Below are positions 11,633-22,045 of a stretch of 64,000 nucleotides of DNA, in pieces (within the stretch, counting starts at the first letter, position 1; the number at the start of each line of letters is the position of its first letter). This DNA comes from Stagonosporopsis chrysanthemi. Taxonomy: Eukaryota; Ascomycota; Dothideomycetes; Pleosporales; Didymellaceae. Below the pieces are notes generated by a model. It saw nothing but the letters and a program-made list of their open reading frames with translations. It ran no database searches and was not told the origin of the DNA. The stretch spans positions 124,001 through 188,000 of the forward strand of contig JAFISE010000010.1 of NCBI GenBank assembly GCA_022560025.1, in the 5' to 3' direction. A program made the position numbers and the translations under genes.

Positions 11633-13891
11633 ATGGCACCCCGTAGGAAGAAGCAGCGCCTTTCAGAAGATGCTACTGAAGGGGCCACTTCCACTGCCGA
11701 TGTCGAAGAAGCACCCGCTGCACAGACAAACGACCGCAAGTCCAACGCCCGCCGACAGCTGTTCGTCCGCAGTCTCGCGAAGGACGTTACGACCGAATCA
11801 CTCACCGAATTCTTCTCCGATTCTTTCCCAATCAAGAATGCGCTTGTAGTGCTTGACAAGGAGACGAAAGAATCCAAGGGCTATGGTTTCGTCACCTTTG
11901 CCGATGTGGAAGACGCGCAGCGCGCTCTGGAAGAACTTAATGGTGCAAACCTGCAAGGCAAGAAAATTCGCCTTGAGAGCGCCGAATCAAGACATCGTGA
12001 GGATGGTACGGAGAGTAAGGGCCAGAGGCTGAAGGCAGAGCGCGAGGCGCAGAAGAAGGAGAATCAGACTCCAAAGCTCATTGTTCGAAACCTGCCGTGG
12101 AGTATCAAGAAGCCCGAGGACCTCGAGAAGCACTTCCGCAGCTTTGGAAAAACACACTTCATCAACCTACCCAAAAAGCCCAATGGCGAGCTCCGAGGGT
12201 TTGCTTTCGTTGCGATGCGTGGCAAGAAGAACGCTGAGAGGGCCTTGGCCGAGCTTAACGGCAAGGATATTGACGGTAGGCCAATCGCTGTGGACTGGGC
12301 TGTGGACAGGGATGCGTGGCAGACACTCCAGAAGACCGATCAGGAGGGTGATGAGGCAAAAGACAAGAAAGATGTCGACATGGCTGATGTCGACTCGGAG
12401 GCCGAGTCGAGCGAGGAGCCTTCCGATGACGAGTCAGAGGAGGGTGACAGCGAAGACGACGACGACAGCAACACGAATTACGATGAGGACGAAGAAGACA
12501 TCGAGGATGACGACATGGAGCTGGAGGAGCAGAGGCCACAACGTCCGAACTACGTCCTGTTCATCCGCAATTTGCCCTTCACCGTCGACGACAACAGCCT
12601 GAAAGACCACTTCCAGCGCTTCGGTGCTATCCGCTACGCCCGCGTTGTGTACGACCGTGATACTGAACGGCCCAAAGGAACAGGCTTTGTAGCCTTCTTT
12701 AACGAAGAGGAGATGATTGAATGTTTGAAAGGCGTGCCGAAAGTCACGTTGCACACTAAGAACATCGAGCGCAAGGACGGCGCAACAATCACAACCACAC
12801 ACTCCGTCCTCGAGGACGCCGATGCTGACCCCACGGGGAAGTACACCATCGATGGACGCATCCTGCATCTCAGCCGTGCCGTTGACAAGAACGAAGCCAC
12901 ACGATTGACAGCCGAAGGCGCCGCGAACCGCTTCAACCGCGACAAGGACAAGCGACGCCTATACCTCTTAAACGAAGGCACTATCGCCTCCAATTCGCCG
13001 CTGTATGCGCAACTCCCACCGTCCGAAGTCAAGATGCGCGAAGACAGCGCAACACTGCGCCGAAAACAGATTCAAGAGAACCCCTCCCTCCACCTCTCGC
13101 TTACCCGTCTTTCTGTCCGCAACATTCCTCGATCCATCACTTCGAAGGACCTCAAACAATTGGCTCGTAAGGCTGTTGTCGGATTTGCCGAGGACGCCAA
13201 GTTAGGCAAGCGTCAAAAGCTCAGCAAAGCTGAAATCGCACGTGGCGGTGAGGATATGGTCATTGCGGAGAAGATTCGCAAGAAGCGTGGCAAGGGTATC
13301 GTTCGACAAGCCAAGGTTGTCTTCGAGACCGAAAAGGGTTCAAAAGTAGGCGAGGAGACAGGCGCTGGGAGGAGCAGAGGTTACGGTTTCATCGAGTACT
13401 ACACACATCGAAACGCACTCATGGGTCTGCGCTGGCTGAACGGCCATGCAGTAGACTACAAAGTCAAGGGCGAGACACCCAAAAGCAAGAAGGCGCAGAA
13501 GGAAGCACTCGAAGATAAGCGTAAACGCCTGATCGTTGAGTTTGCGATCGAGAACGCAAATGTCGTCTCGCGTCGATCAGCGGCCGAGGAGAAGTCTCGC
13601 GAGCCGAAGCCGACAAAGGATGAGGCTGAGTCCGATACCGAGGAGAATTCCGGTAAGGCAGGCAGCAAAAACCAGAAGAGGAAGCGCGACACGAGTTCGG
13701 GTGGAGGTCGGGACGGGAAGAGAGCCAAGGGCAAGGATGGCGGCAAGACTGCGCCAGGGTCAGGCGTGGAAGGGAAAACGCGGCCCGCTGCTGCAGACAC
13801 GGACACGGACATGGACAAGGAAAAGCTGGCGCAGCGGACGAGGATCATTGCGCAGAAGAGAGCTAAGAGGAAGGCGAACAGGGGCAAGTAG
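11633..13891 (+). CDS. NOP4: Nucleolar RNA-binding protein Nop4 (RBM28 orthologue)
   Basis: This protein of 60S pre-ribosomes has four RNA-recognition motifs and is needed for 27S pre-rRNA processing. The gene is a single exon of 752 residues. ATG 11633 sits in CACAATGGC, and the basic start MAPRRKKQR is typical. RRM1 has RNP2 LFVRSL (43-48) and RNP1 KGYGFVTF (82-89). RRM2 starts near LIVRNLPWSI (about 146). A long acidic Asp/Glu/Ser tract covers about 245-300. RRM3 starts at YVLFIRNLPF (about 306) with GTGFVAF. RRM4 starts near LSVRNIPR (about 494) with GYGFIEYYTHRNALMGLRWL. The C-terminal 120 residues are Lys/Arg/Glu-rich with nuclear signals. Length and order match fungal Nop4. Confidence 0.93.
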   Translation: MAPRRKKQRLSEDATEGATSTADVEEAPAAQTNDRKSNARRQLFVRSLAKDVTTESLTEFFSDSFPIKNALVVLDKETKESKGYGFVTFADVEDAQRALEELNGANLQGKKIRLESAESRHREDGTESKGQRLKAEREAQKKENQTPKLIVRNLPWSIKKPEDLEKHFRSFGKTHFINLPKKPNGELRGFAFVAMRGKKNAERALAELNGKDIDGRPIAVDWAVDRDAWQTLQKTDQEGDEAKDKKDVDMADVDSEAESSEEPSDDESEEGDSEDDDDSNTNYDEDEEDIEDDDMELEEQRPQRPNYVLFIRNLPFTVDDNSLKDHFQRFGAIRYARVVYDRDTERPKGTGFVAFFNEEEMIECLKGVPKVTLHTKNIERKDGATITTTHSVLEDADADPTGKYTIDGRILHLSRAVDKNEATRLTAEGAANRFNRDKDKRRLYLLNEGTIASNSPLYAQLPPSEVKMREDSATLRRKQIQENPSLHLSLTRLSVRNIPRSITSKDLKQLARKAVVGFAEDAKLGKRQKLSKAEIARGGEDMVIAEKIRKKRGKGIVRQAKVVFETEKGSKVGEETGAGRSRGYGFIEYYTHRNALMGLRWLNGHAVDYKVKGETPKSKKAQKEALEDKRKRLIVEFAIENANVVSRRSAAEEKSREPKPTKDEAESDTEENSGKAGSKNQKRKRDTSSGGGRDGKRAKGKDGGKTAPGSGVEGKTRPAAADTDTDMDKEKLAQRTRIIAQKRAKRKANRGK

Positions 13892-16800
13892 TGTGCACAG
13901 TCTGCGAGATGGCCCAGAAGGAGGCGCATAGCGATGGCGTTCAGTCCAAAAGTTGCTGGAAAAGAATTGTTTTTATTTATCAAACTTCTTGACGTCCGTG
14001 GGTCTTCAACGTGATAGTCGTGCATGTGGAGGTGCGTGGCGCGTGAGCACAGCGTGGACAGACGTTGAAGAAGTGAGAAAGCACTTTCTGACGGAGGTTG
14101 CGTGGATCCGCCCCCACTCTGAGTGCCTGATGCTCGAGTCGTATCGCTGAGGGTTACCTACTACGTATGCACGCATGCGGTGTAACGTCAGGAAGCGCCA
14201 GATGCAGCAGCCTATCTTGGGACCGCGGTGAATGTACCACGATAAAGGAGCAAGATGGCAGTACCTCAGGTAACAAAATAACCCGCGCTCACGAATGGTA
14301 CCCCCATTAGCTACCAACATTAACGAACACCAACAACACAATAGAGGAATATAAAAGAACCATTTCGTAGAGCTGCTTCTTGCCTATTCTTTCGTAATTT
14401 GAAAGATTGTCCAAGGCGATTTTGTTGCGCACTGCTCCAGCAAAGAAGGCTGCTTTATTAGCGTTCCTTGACTTGTTCGATGCGCAGCTTAAGCTGTCAC
14501 TCGAATAGACAGTAAAGCAGGTATCTGTATGGCTGCTGTACGAGGGAATGTTCGCTTGGCACAAGGTGACACGAGAACGCCAGTGCCCCCATCCTTTTGT
14601 CACTAGTCAACGCATCCGAGAAGGGAATATGATGGTTTGGAAAAACAGGGGTTTCCCTTCAGAACGATCCTAAAGTTGTTTAAAGGTCGTGGCGCTTGTT
14701 CTAGCATTGAGAGAGACTCGCTGCAATCAATCATGCTGCCGAATGTAATCCCCAACACCCTTCGTCTGTTTACGAGAAGTCTTCCTAGTTGATGACGAGC
14801 AGAGTTCAATAACAGTCTGGACTTCATTGCCTTGAGTCTCTGTACATTAACAGAATGCCAAAGGTGTCAAAGCTTCTTCGAGGGTATATGCAGTATGTGG
14901 AGGGCCAGATGGTGGTACTCAGCCCTAAGCTGCTTGTAGTATTTTGGATGGCACAAGCGATTGTGCAGTGCTCGTTTGCTCATTCGTCAACTCGAGGTTA
15001 CGGAATTGTCTAGGTGTGGCATGGCGTCGCCTATGCTTGTCATTCGGAGCAGTGTGTACACATGTCAATCATTGGTGACTACGTACTTGCAGCTAGCCAT
15101 ATGAGATGCATGTGACTAGCGTGTATACGACCCGGGCTAAAAGCCCACATACAATCACAACCGGGCAACAGGGACGCGCTTCCCCGGACCCAATGACCTA
15201 TACTTTTGGGTGGCAGAGGCGTCGCTCGTGCGCAACTCCGTGCAACATGCGCAGCGACACGCTTGATGGACCGAACCTAATCTTGCCACACCCCCGAGTC
15301 CAAAATTGCTTGCCGACGGATGTAAATGGAATCTGCTCTGCAGTCTTCCCAAATAAGACCCCCTGTAGCATGGTCTTGGCTTTCTGCGCCCCTCTCGATT
15401 TGGCCATGCTGTGCAAATATCGGACCGTTGGCCAAACGTCTGAGCAAATTTTGGACAGGGTCGAAGCCTGAAGACATCGGTTGGCCTAGAGGTAGCGATG
15501 GTTAGTGGCACGTATCCTCAAGGTTGACCTCGTGTCTCGGAAGCCAGTCTCGTGTCGAAAGCCACGGCTTGATCGGCAACCCTACGTGATTGATGTACCC
15601 AGAAGGCATGCTAGAATAGCTATCATTCAATAAGTCTGTTTTTACGACTGGGCGATGAATCGCACTATAACACAATTGAGTGCTATTCAAACCCAATTTC
15701 TTCATGTAATGGCACCCAGGCAATGTTTGAGTAATTCCTCTACCGCGGGAGACATATGGATTCGATCAATACCACAAGGGCCACTGCATGTGCGGGTCTT
15801 TCCTGACAGCGGACGGAGCCGCGGCCACGGCTGAGATGCCGATGCATGACTACAGCCATCCCGCGCAAACCACAGACATGAGTGGATATACGACAGTAAA
15901 TTGCGGCTTCTCTCCTGCAGAGTAGTGATTAACTTGGTTTTCAAGGTCGTGTGAGCCGTCGGCGGCCTCTCAATACACGTCAGTGTCACCTTACAGCAGA
16001 TTTGCTGCCAGGGGTAAGAGCGTCTTCAGTGGTTCCTTTCCCGAGGCCAAAGAAATTTCCCGCCGGTATTGAAAGCACATATGCGCAGTGATAAGTTCGG
16101 ACGAAGATACAACTGGCAGCGAGAAGAACGAGGTATGTGCAGAAACTTCCCGAGCGAACTATTTCAAGGAAAAAACAGGTGGTTCCCCTCCACAACAGCT
16201 CAATGGTGGCTTCACGGTGTTCGTGCAGCAGCTCGTCCAAGAATTCTGCTCATCCGCACGCAAGCACGCGCCGGTATCCACTCCTACAGGTGCTCCCTGA
16301 GTGTCTGACTGGGGTTGGGTAACACGCTTCATAGGGGTTCGCAAAGGGGGGGGGGATGAGCAAGACGACGAGTTTCTCCTGGGATGTCTGGATCGCCGCT
16401 TAAGCCATCGCCAAGCAGGAAGCCACAGTGGATGGCTTACAGCCAAGTCCGGGGTATCGCGTACAGGATGGAACATACGGCAGATTTGAATGCAGGTGTG
16501 TGGCCCAAAATTCGATGGATGTTCGCGTTCATGGCGTCGTACTGCTTACGTCGCGACTGGTCCGACCAAGATCCGGGTTGGTGGACAGTGCATACGCTGT
16601 ACCGTTGTGCACATGATTGTGAGGCCTGATAATGCAAAGTGATCGCGCTGCATCACCTCGACGTTCTCGTGTAGGATGCACTGCAGAAGAGTGGGGCTGA
16701 GCCAGAAGTTTATCGGGGACTCGAGACTCAACTATGGTCAAGTGAGCTGTGTAGCACGACTTCCTACCAAAGGCGCACAATTGTGGGTTTAGCAAGAGTC

Positions 16801-17323
16801 AATGAGAGTAGACAACGTGACACTAGCGGAAGATTTGACGAGTCCTCTAACCGGGCGACCTTGTGGGGTTTCGGGAAACCTGGAGACGCGGGGCTCAGTT
16901 ATCTGTGACAGTCAAAAATGCCAGGATGAAGGTACCTCAGATTATGTGCGACCCTAACGCTGCTGCGTGCTGCGAGATAGTCAAAAAAGAAGTCGTGACA
17001 AGGAGTGCGTCGAGCATAACGCGGATGTTGACAATAGCTGCAGGCCCTAAATAGATCTCTAGCATATAAAGGGGGCATCGCTGCGCAGTAATCAGCTTCT
17101 CATCATCGACTTTCATCAAACTCACTTCTAGATCCTTTTCTCTGTCGATCCACAGTATCAGCTTCGAGATCCAGCCACAGTAGCAATAACGCCACATAAG
17201 CGCTTCCTGTGACCCAAGCTGCCACCGAGTACACTTGATTGTCCGCCGACGCAATCGTATACATGTTCAAGGCTGACCATGCTATAGCTCTAAAATTGCT
17301 TCCAACCCTGACGACCAACCATC
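13892..17323. other. Gene-poor stretch, 3.4 kb
   Basis: No gene I can support. Several frames of 60-120 codons exist on both strands (for example around 15.1-15.5 kb and 16.1-16.3 kb), but they overlap each other and show no domain, signal or splice logic. A ten-G run lies at about 16346-16355. A TATAAA box at 17065-17070 with a CT-rich leader probably belongs to the small gene at 17324. Confidence 0.5.
17065..17070 (+). promoter_or_regulatory. Candidate TATA box of the small Cys/His gene
   Basis: TATAAA lies about 255 bases before ATG 17324. It is followed by pyrimidine-rich leader sequence (TCTCATCATCGACTTTCATC), a common fungal transcription-start context. The link to the gene is inference. 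Confidence 0.35.
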
Positions 17324-17560
17324 ATGTGCTTCTACGAGGAGATCCATTTTGTTCCATGCGGACACAAGGAGAGACGTCTTTGGAAATATTGCCACTTTGC
17401 GCGCAACGATCCCGGCCATCAGTGCTTTGGTGCTTGGAATATCAAAAGTGCGTGGAAGCAACACGAGACTGTTTGTGGAGAATGTGCAAGACACCATCAA
17501 CGCATGGAAACCAATTGCTTGACAAGTGGTGTCCGGTCAGTTTACAGTGCAGAGGAATAA
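17324..17560 (+). CDS. Small Cys/His-rich protein, possible zinc binder
   Basis: This is a single exon of 78 residues beginning MCFYEEIHFVPCGHKER. It contains CGH, CHF, HQCFG and CGECARHHQ, which together make a plausible C/H metal-binding set (C12-H14, C22-H23, H32-C34, C51-x2-C54). Short fungal proteins starting MC.. with a CGH motif and a later Cx2C are common in Pezizomycotina and are uncharacterised; this looks like one of them. Support comes from the upstream TATA and leader and the clustering of Cys/His. The last 15 residues are less regular, so an unseen intron could alter the end. It stands alone in a gene-poor stretch and no function can be assigned. Confidence 0.5.
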   Translation: MCFYEEIHFVPCGHKERRLWKYCHFARNDPGHQCFGAWNIKSAWKQHETVCGECARHHQRMETNCLTSGVRSVYSAEE

Positions 17561-18171
17561 ACATTGGGATCGACGGAAATATTGGGCTTCTTGTGGTGCC
17601 AAGGCTTCGCTGATCTGAACAAACATATCTTGAGCGTTGACGATTGGATAATGACGGCGTTCTGCGATTCGTCTAGCTTGTTTTTATTTTTTATGAAAAG
17701 CTCCCCGGATTGGTGGCGCTTGCGTGTCAGGTTTGATACAGATGCAATATTCTGTTGGCAACGTGTGTCAGCATCCTGTATACGATTACTCTGTATTGAA
17801 TAGGCGAACGGCCCCTTGAGACCATACTGATTTAAACTGTGGATCATTGCAAGTACTTTAGAATGCGTTGCACAACTGTCGACAACCAGTGTGTGTCGTT
17901 TGCATGTTTAAGGGTTTCGGAGCAAAACAGAGGGGCAGAGTTCGGTGATGCTAAATAGAGGTGGACTCGGGGGCAATTGCATAGAAGCAAACGATATAGA
18001 CTTGAAGGGATCTCAGCCACAGAGAGACGCACAGTGAGACTGAGACTCCGCTTCCACAAAGAGATTGTTGGTTTCTAATCGACCAGCATAATTGTGCTTG
18101 GTGGCACAATTGTGGTGCCAGAAGGGAAATATATAAGTGCAATGTCTTCAGCCGTATATAGAAAAGACGAC
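17561..18171. other. Intergenic, 0.6 kb
   Basis: 3' flanks of the small Cys/His gene and of the Dap1-like gene. I see nothing else; the DNA is AT-rich. Confidence 0.5.
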
Positions 18172-18722
18172 TTAGATACGCGATTCGTTTTCAGGTTGCA
18201 GACGACCGACGATGTTGTACCGTTTGCTGAAGAAGGTGTGCCAGTCGTTGAGGGTTTTCGTCTCGGTCTCCGAGAGCGAGGAATAGTCCGATACGCAATC
18301 TTCTGTCTTTAAAGAGGATTTGCCGAGCGCACGGTTTGGCTCCTTGCCGGCAAAAACTGGAAGGCATGAGTATGCAAGCAACAGGACGCTGATGGGCTCT
18401 TACCATGGTAACCTTTGCCAGGAGCATAGGTCTCCTTTCCACTAACATCAAAGACATCACCCTGCACTTACTGTAAGTCGAAAGCAATGGCATTAGTAAC
18501 CGTGATCAAGCACTTACCTTGATGCCGACTAAGGTAGGGTAGCCATCATTGGTGCCTAACATGTTGCTCTCAGTACTGCTGCCGCCACGGCCTTCCGCGG
18601 GGTATCTCACCATCACACTTCGCGAGGTAGTCGCGAGAAATGGCGTCGTCTTTAGGAGGGTTTAGCATCACCGGCTCCTTCGGAGCAAAGCTCCCCTTTT
18701 TGGGTTCTTCTGTTCCAGACAT
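18172..18722 (-). pseudogene. dap1: Dap1/MAPR cytochrome b5-like haem protein, reading frame broken
   Basis: Members of this family (yeast Dap1, human PGRMC1) bind haem and support P450 enzymes in sterol synthesis. Minus-strand exons are 18722-18611, 18555-18518, 18462-18404 and 18356-18172, all with consensus splice ends. They encode APKEPVMLNPPKDDAIS..LAKCDG, then GTNDGYPTLVGIK, then GDVFDVSGKETYAP, then VFAGKEPNRALGKSSLK and NDWHTFFSKRYNIVGRL, the family in correct order. Exon 3 does not keep frame. After TAT-GCT-CCT the sequence is TGGCAAAGGTTACCATG, one base too many to read as Gly-Lys-Gly-Tyr-His into exon 4. The summed exons are 394 nt, one over a multiple of three, and no alternative GT/AG pair fixes this. 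It is either a recent pseudogene or a base-call error. The shifted frame stays open to about 18191, so a wrong chimeric protein could be predicted. Confidence 0.72.
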
Positions 18723-18973
18723 GATGTGGTTTGTATTGTCTTGCGTGACGTTTGCATGTGCACTGGCTTCGAGCTGCTTCCTCGGCAAGCTTAAACACTA
18801 GCTCGCAAATGGCTCTTTCTTGATTGGCCGTTCGCACGATCGCACCTTCAAGCCTCTTTCTGTCCATCACAAACTCATCACTCTATCAATACAACCAGAA
18901 TATATTGTTCTCCAGCCTAAAGACTAGACACCCATTGTGTGCTGCTAAAATCTGTGCACATGCAACACGGAGG

Positions 18974-20712
18974 CTAGAGGTTGGCCTGCACAGGCTTGTT
19001 GACCATTAACGTAAGCAGCGAGAGAACAACCTCTGCGGCCGCCAATACTGTTGTCTCCCCGGGATTGTCATATATTGGCGCAACTTCGACTATCGACCTA
19101 TTAGCCATATATAATCGGATGCAGAACCAATTGAACTCACCGACGTCAGCCCCTACGACCTCCAGCCCCCCAAGGCCATCGAGGATCGAAAGTAGCTCGC
19201 GTGTAGTCCACCCTCCTACCTCAGCAGTCCCAGTAGCAGGTGCAAAGGCTGGATCTAATACGTCAATATCCACGCTGATGTAGACCTTGGTCCCAGCAAT
19301 TCGCTTCTTGATGGTGTCAATGACACCCGACACGCCCAATCGATCGATGTCGCGTGCTCGCACCATCTCAAAGCCGCATCTGACATCGTTACGCACGTCT
19401 CCCTTTGGACGAGCAACTGGTGCTCGAATCCCAGCATGGATAGATGTGTTTCGGATCAAGCCTTCCTCATGAGCAATGTGTAGGAATGTTCCGTGGTTAA
19501 CCCCACTGTTGATATTTCAGTTTCTGACCTTCGATGTTTCGACATGGCCATGAGCGCTTACGCGTAATGTGAGATGCCTCCACCCAATACCTTTGGATCC
19601 CATGTATCTGAAATTGGACGTTAGTCACATTCGTAAGCCAGCACTAACTAAGAGTTTCACTAACCTATGTGAGAATCGAAATGAATCACACTGACGGGGC
19701 CCCAATGTTCACGAGTAGATCGCAACGCTGAGAGAGTGGTAGTGTGGTCTCCACCAAGTGTGACGATGCGTGGAACCGTAAAATCGCTCGAGTTAGTGCT
19801 TCGTGCCGAGACCGCCTTATCACAGCTATTAGTAGACGCGTTCCCTTGTTCATGGTGTCACTCACCTTGTGCGCTTTATCGAGCTGCCTCAAGGCAACAG
19901 TATTGTCCTAGGCAATTATTGGCTAATCTGCCATGCTGGGACGGCTCCAACTCACAAGAAATGTCAAAGGAGCGTCACCACAGTCCACGATCTTTGCCCA
20001 ATCAGCGAGGATGTTCTGACCTAGTAGATGTTAGGTACTCGGTTCGACTAATTCTCGATGCACTTGTTGACACCCTATGACCAGATCATCCTCTTTCCTG
20101 AAAACATCGTCTTGCTGCAGTGATCCAGTCAGGGATGTGGCCGGCCTGACCAGGATCTATGCGTATTGGACCTGTTGTGCTGCGAAGGTACAACAGCCCA
20201 TGTACCTGGGAACACCTAAAGGAAACCTTACCTGTATAGATACTCCACCCTGCACTCGCCTCGATCCGCTGCGAACCACGCCGAACACCCTTCGGCCCGA
20301 ACCGCGCACCAGGCCGTGCTGTCACACCCTATCGACATGTCAGTCCTGTGCCAAGATCGTGGCGCATGTTGTTGTGCTGCAATTGTATACGCGTCTCAGA
20401 TAGCTCGATCTCCATATCGACCTATCGGTATCAAAGAACACTAAGAATCAGAACGATGCTTACAGTGTCGAAAGGAGCTCCTAATATCGCAATATCAAAC
20501 TCTTCGACTTCTTCACCGTCGGGGGCTAAACAATGAACATAAGGCAGATTTGCAAACGACATCAAACCTCCGAACTTCGCCTGAGTGATGTCTGGGGTGA
20601 CAATACCCATCACTGCCTGATCCGAAGAGAATCCAGAAAGGGACGGAAAGCTGATCTCACGAGCATTTGCAAACGCCGCAACCGAGATGTATAACGCCAA
20701 TTGTAAGAGCAT
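18974..20712 (-). CDS. Agmatinase (ureohydrolase family) with signal peptide
   Basis: This enzyme splits agmatine into putrescine and urea using a two-manganese centre. Minus-strand exons are 20712-20464, 20328-20232, 20020-19956, 19907-19866, 19815-19665, 19607-19562, 19505-19141 and 19089-18974, summing to 376 residues with every junction in frame. The N-terminus MLLQLALYISVAAFANA is a signal peptide. Metal and active-site motifs are ILGAPFDTGVTARPGARFGP, VTLGGDHTTT, VIHFDSHIDTWD (split by an intron), HAGIRAP, and YISVDIDVLDPAFAPATGT, followed by GADVVEVAPIYDN. These hold the His and Asp ligands of the family. Arginase lacks the GVTARPGAR start, and several fungal agmatinases are secreted, which supports the call. 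The 211-nt intron 2 is unusually long here. Substrate is inferred from family; guanidino-acid hydrolysis is an alternative. Confidence 0.9.
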
Positions 20713-20932
20713 CTTTGATACCGCGCGATATGAATGTGAAAAAGAATAGAGCAAGATCACCGGAGATTCAAATGTCTAAATCATGAGCATTCGCGCTGCC
20801 CGCGGGCGGCGATGACGTTCGGCCCAGAGCGGCAGGTACATCCGTTACGTATCCGGTGTCCATGCCCTTACTACTTCTGGCCAACAACAGACAGCAAATG
20901 CATCCTTATCATATCTTTATCTTATTTTTGTC

Positions 20933-21820
20933 ATGGTAACTACACGGTCGCAATTGACTATAATAAAGCAAGAGCCGGACGCCGATCTTGAGTCCACTGC
21001 TGACAAACCAATCGCCAGAAAGCGGAAACGACAAGAACGCGTTTCGCACCACTTCATCCCGCAGCGCAAAGCAGACCGGCCAGTGACTATACCACAGCCT
21101 GTAAATCTACCCTTCCGACTTCATCAAGCAAGATATGGGCTCATCCAGGAGCGGATCCGAGACAACTTGTATGCACTAGTAGTGCAAGTAATCCTCTGGA
21201 ACCAGACGCATGGCAAGGCCGCTCGCCCGGTACTGTTTCAGATCCTGACGCTGTACCCTACACCATTCCATCTATCGCAAGCCAAGCTCGAAGAGCTGAC
21301 TGAGATACTACAACCCCTCGGTCTGCACAACGTGCGCGCCAAGCGCCTGATTGCCCTGGCTGAAGCGTGGATTGCGGCGCCGCCATGCAAAGAGCGCCGG
21401 TATAGAAGACTGCACTACCCGGATAGAGGGTGCGGTATAGATGTCAAGCCAAATGAGACGTTGGAACTCGACGATGAAAGAGAGGGCTGGGAGATTGCGC
21501 ATCTGCCAGGCATGGGACCGTATGCGTTGGATAGCTACAGAATCTTCTATCGAGACCGATTAAGGGGGGTCGAAGACGGCGAGCCAGAGTGGAAGAGAGT
21601 GTTGCCGCTTGACAAAGACCTCAAGCCCTACTTGAAGTGGAGATGGGCCCAAGATGGTTGGCACTGGAATGAATTGACTGGCAAGCGGAGAAAGCTCGGT
21701 CCGGAAGAGATAGGAATAGTCAAAGCGGAAGCTGCTATGCGGAGCGTGGATGATGCGGGGGCTGTGCCAGAGTCTTCCGGCAAGGTACCCGTAGAAGTGT
21801 TGAAGAGTAAAGAGCCATAA
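20933..21820 (+). CDS. MBD4-like HhH-GPD DNA glycosylase
   Basis: This is a single exon of 295 residues. The fold is that of helix-hairpin-helix glycosylases that remove T or U from G mismatches, as in the catalytic domain of MBD4. Visible signs are LFQILTLYPTPFHLSQA, a hydrophobic helix LVVQVILWNQTHGKAARP, the hairpin HLPGMGPYALDSYRIF (about 189-204) with the catalytic Asp at about 200, and the downstream VLPLDKDLKPYLKWRW that resembles the MBD4 C-terminal signature. The N-terminus (1-60) is basic with KRKRQE, a nuclear signal. There is no methyl-CpG-binding domain, as in plant and fungal members. ATG 20933 is the first in frame. In a fungus with DNA methylation or RIP it would counter deamination damage (inference). 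Confidence 0.83.
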   Translation: MVTTRSQLTIIKQEPDADLESTADKPIARKRKRQERVSHHFIPQRKADRPVTIPQPVNLPFRLHQARYGLIQERIRDNLYALVVQVILWNQTHGKAARPVLFQILTLYPTPFHLSQAKLEELTEILQPLGLHNVRAKRLIALAEAWIAAPPCKERRYRRLHYPDRGCGIDVKPNETLELDDEREGWEIAHLPGMGPYALDSYRIFYRDRLRGVEDGEPEWKRVLPLDKDLKPYLKWRWAQDGWHWNELTGKRRKLGPEEIGIVKAEAAMRSVDDAGAVPESSGKVPVEVLKSKEP

Positions 21821-22045
21821 ACATGAAAGACGGCGGTCAGATAAGCTGTCCTGACCGTCATGCTTTCACATCTACGGGATGTTCACGTTAACTTTCGGTG
21901 TTTTTTAACGTCGTGCACTTTAAATCATTATGTTCATGATATTTTGTTGTGTGGGGTTTGCGTTTGCTCGGGACTATCAAATGCATGGCATATACGCGGG
22001 ACATTGAACCAAAGGCATTGTACGTAATTTTCGCACCGGAACAGC

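Noticed and set aside
15106..15471. 121-codon plus-strand frame in the gene-poor stretch
   Set aside because: Overlapping open frames on both strands of similar length and no protein-like motifs.
16088..16300. Small frames of 60-80 codons in three reading frames
   Set aside because: Mutually overlapping, no start context, no homology I can recognise.
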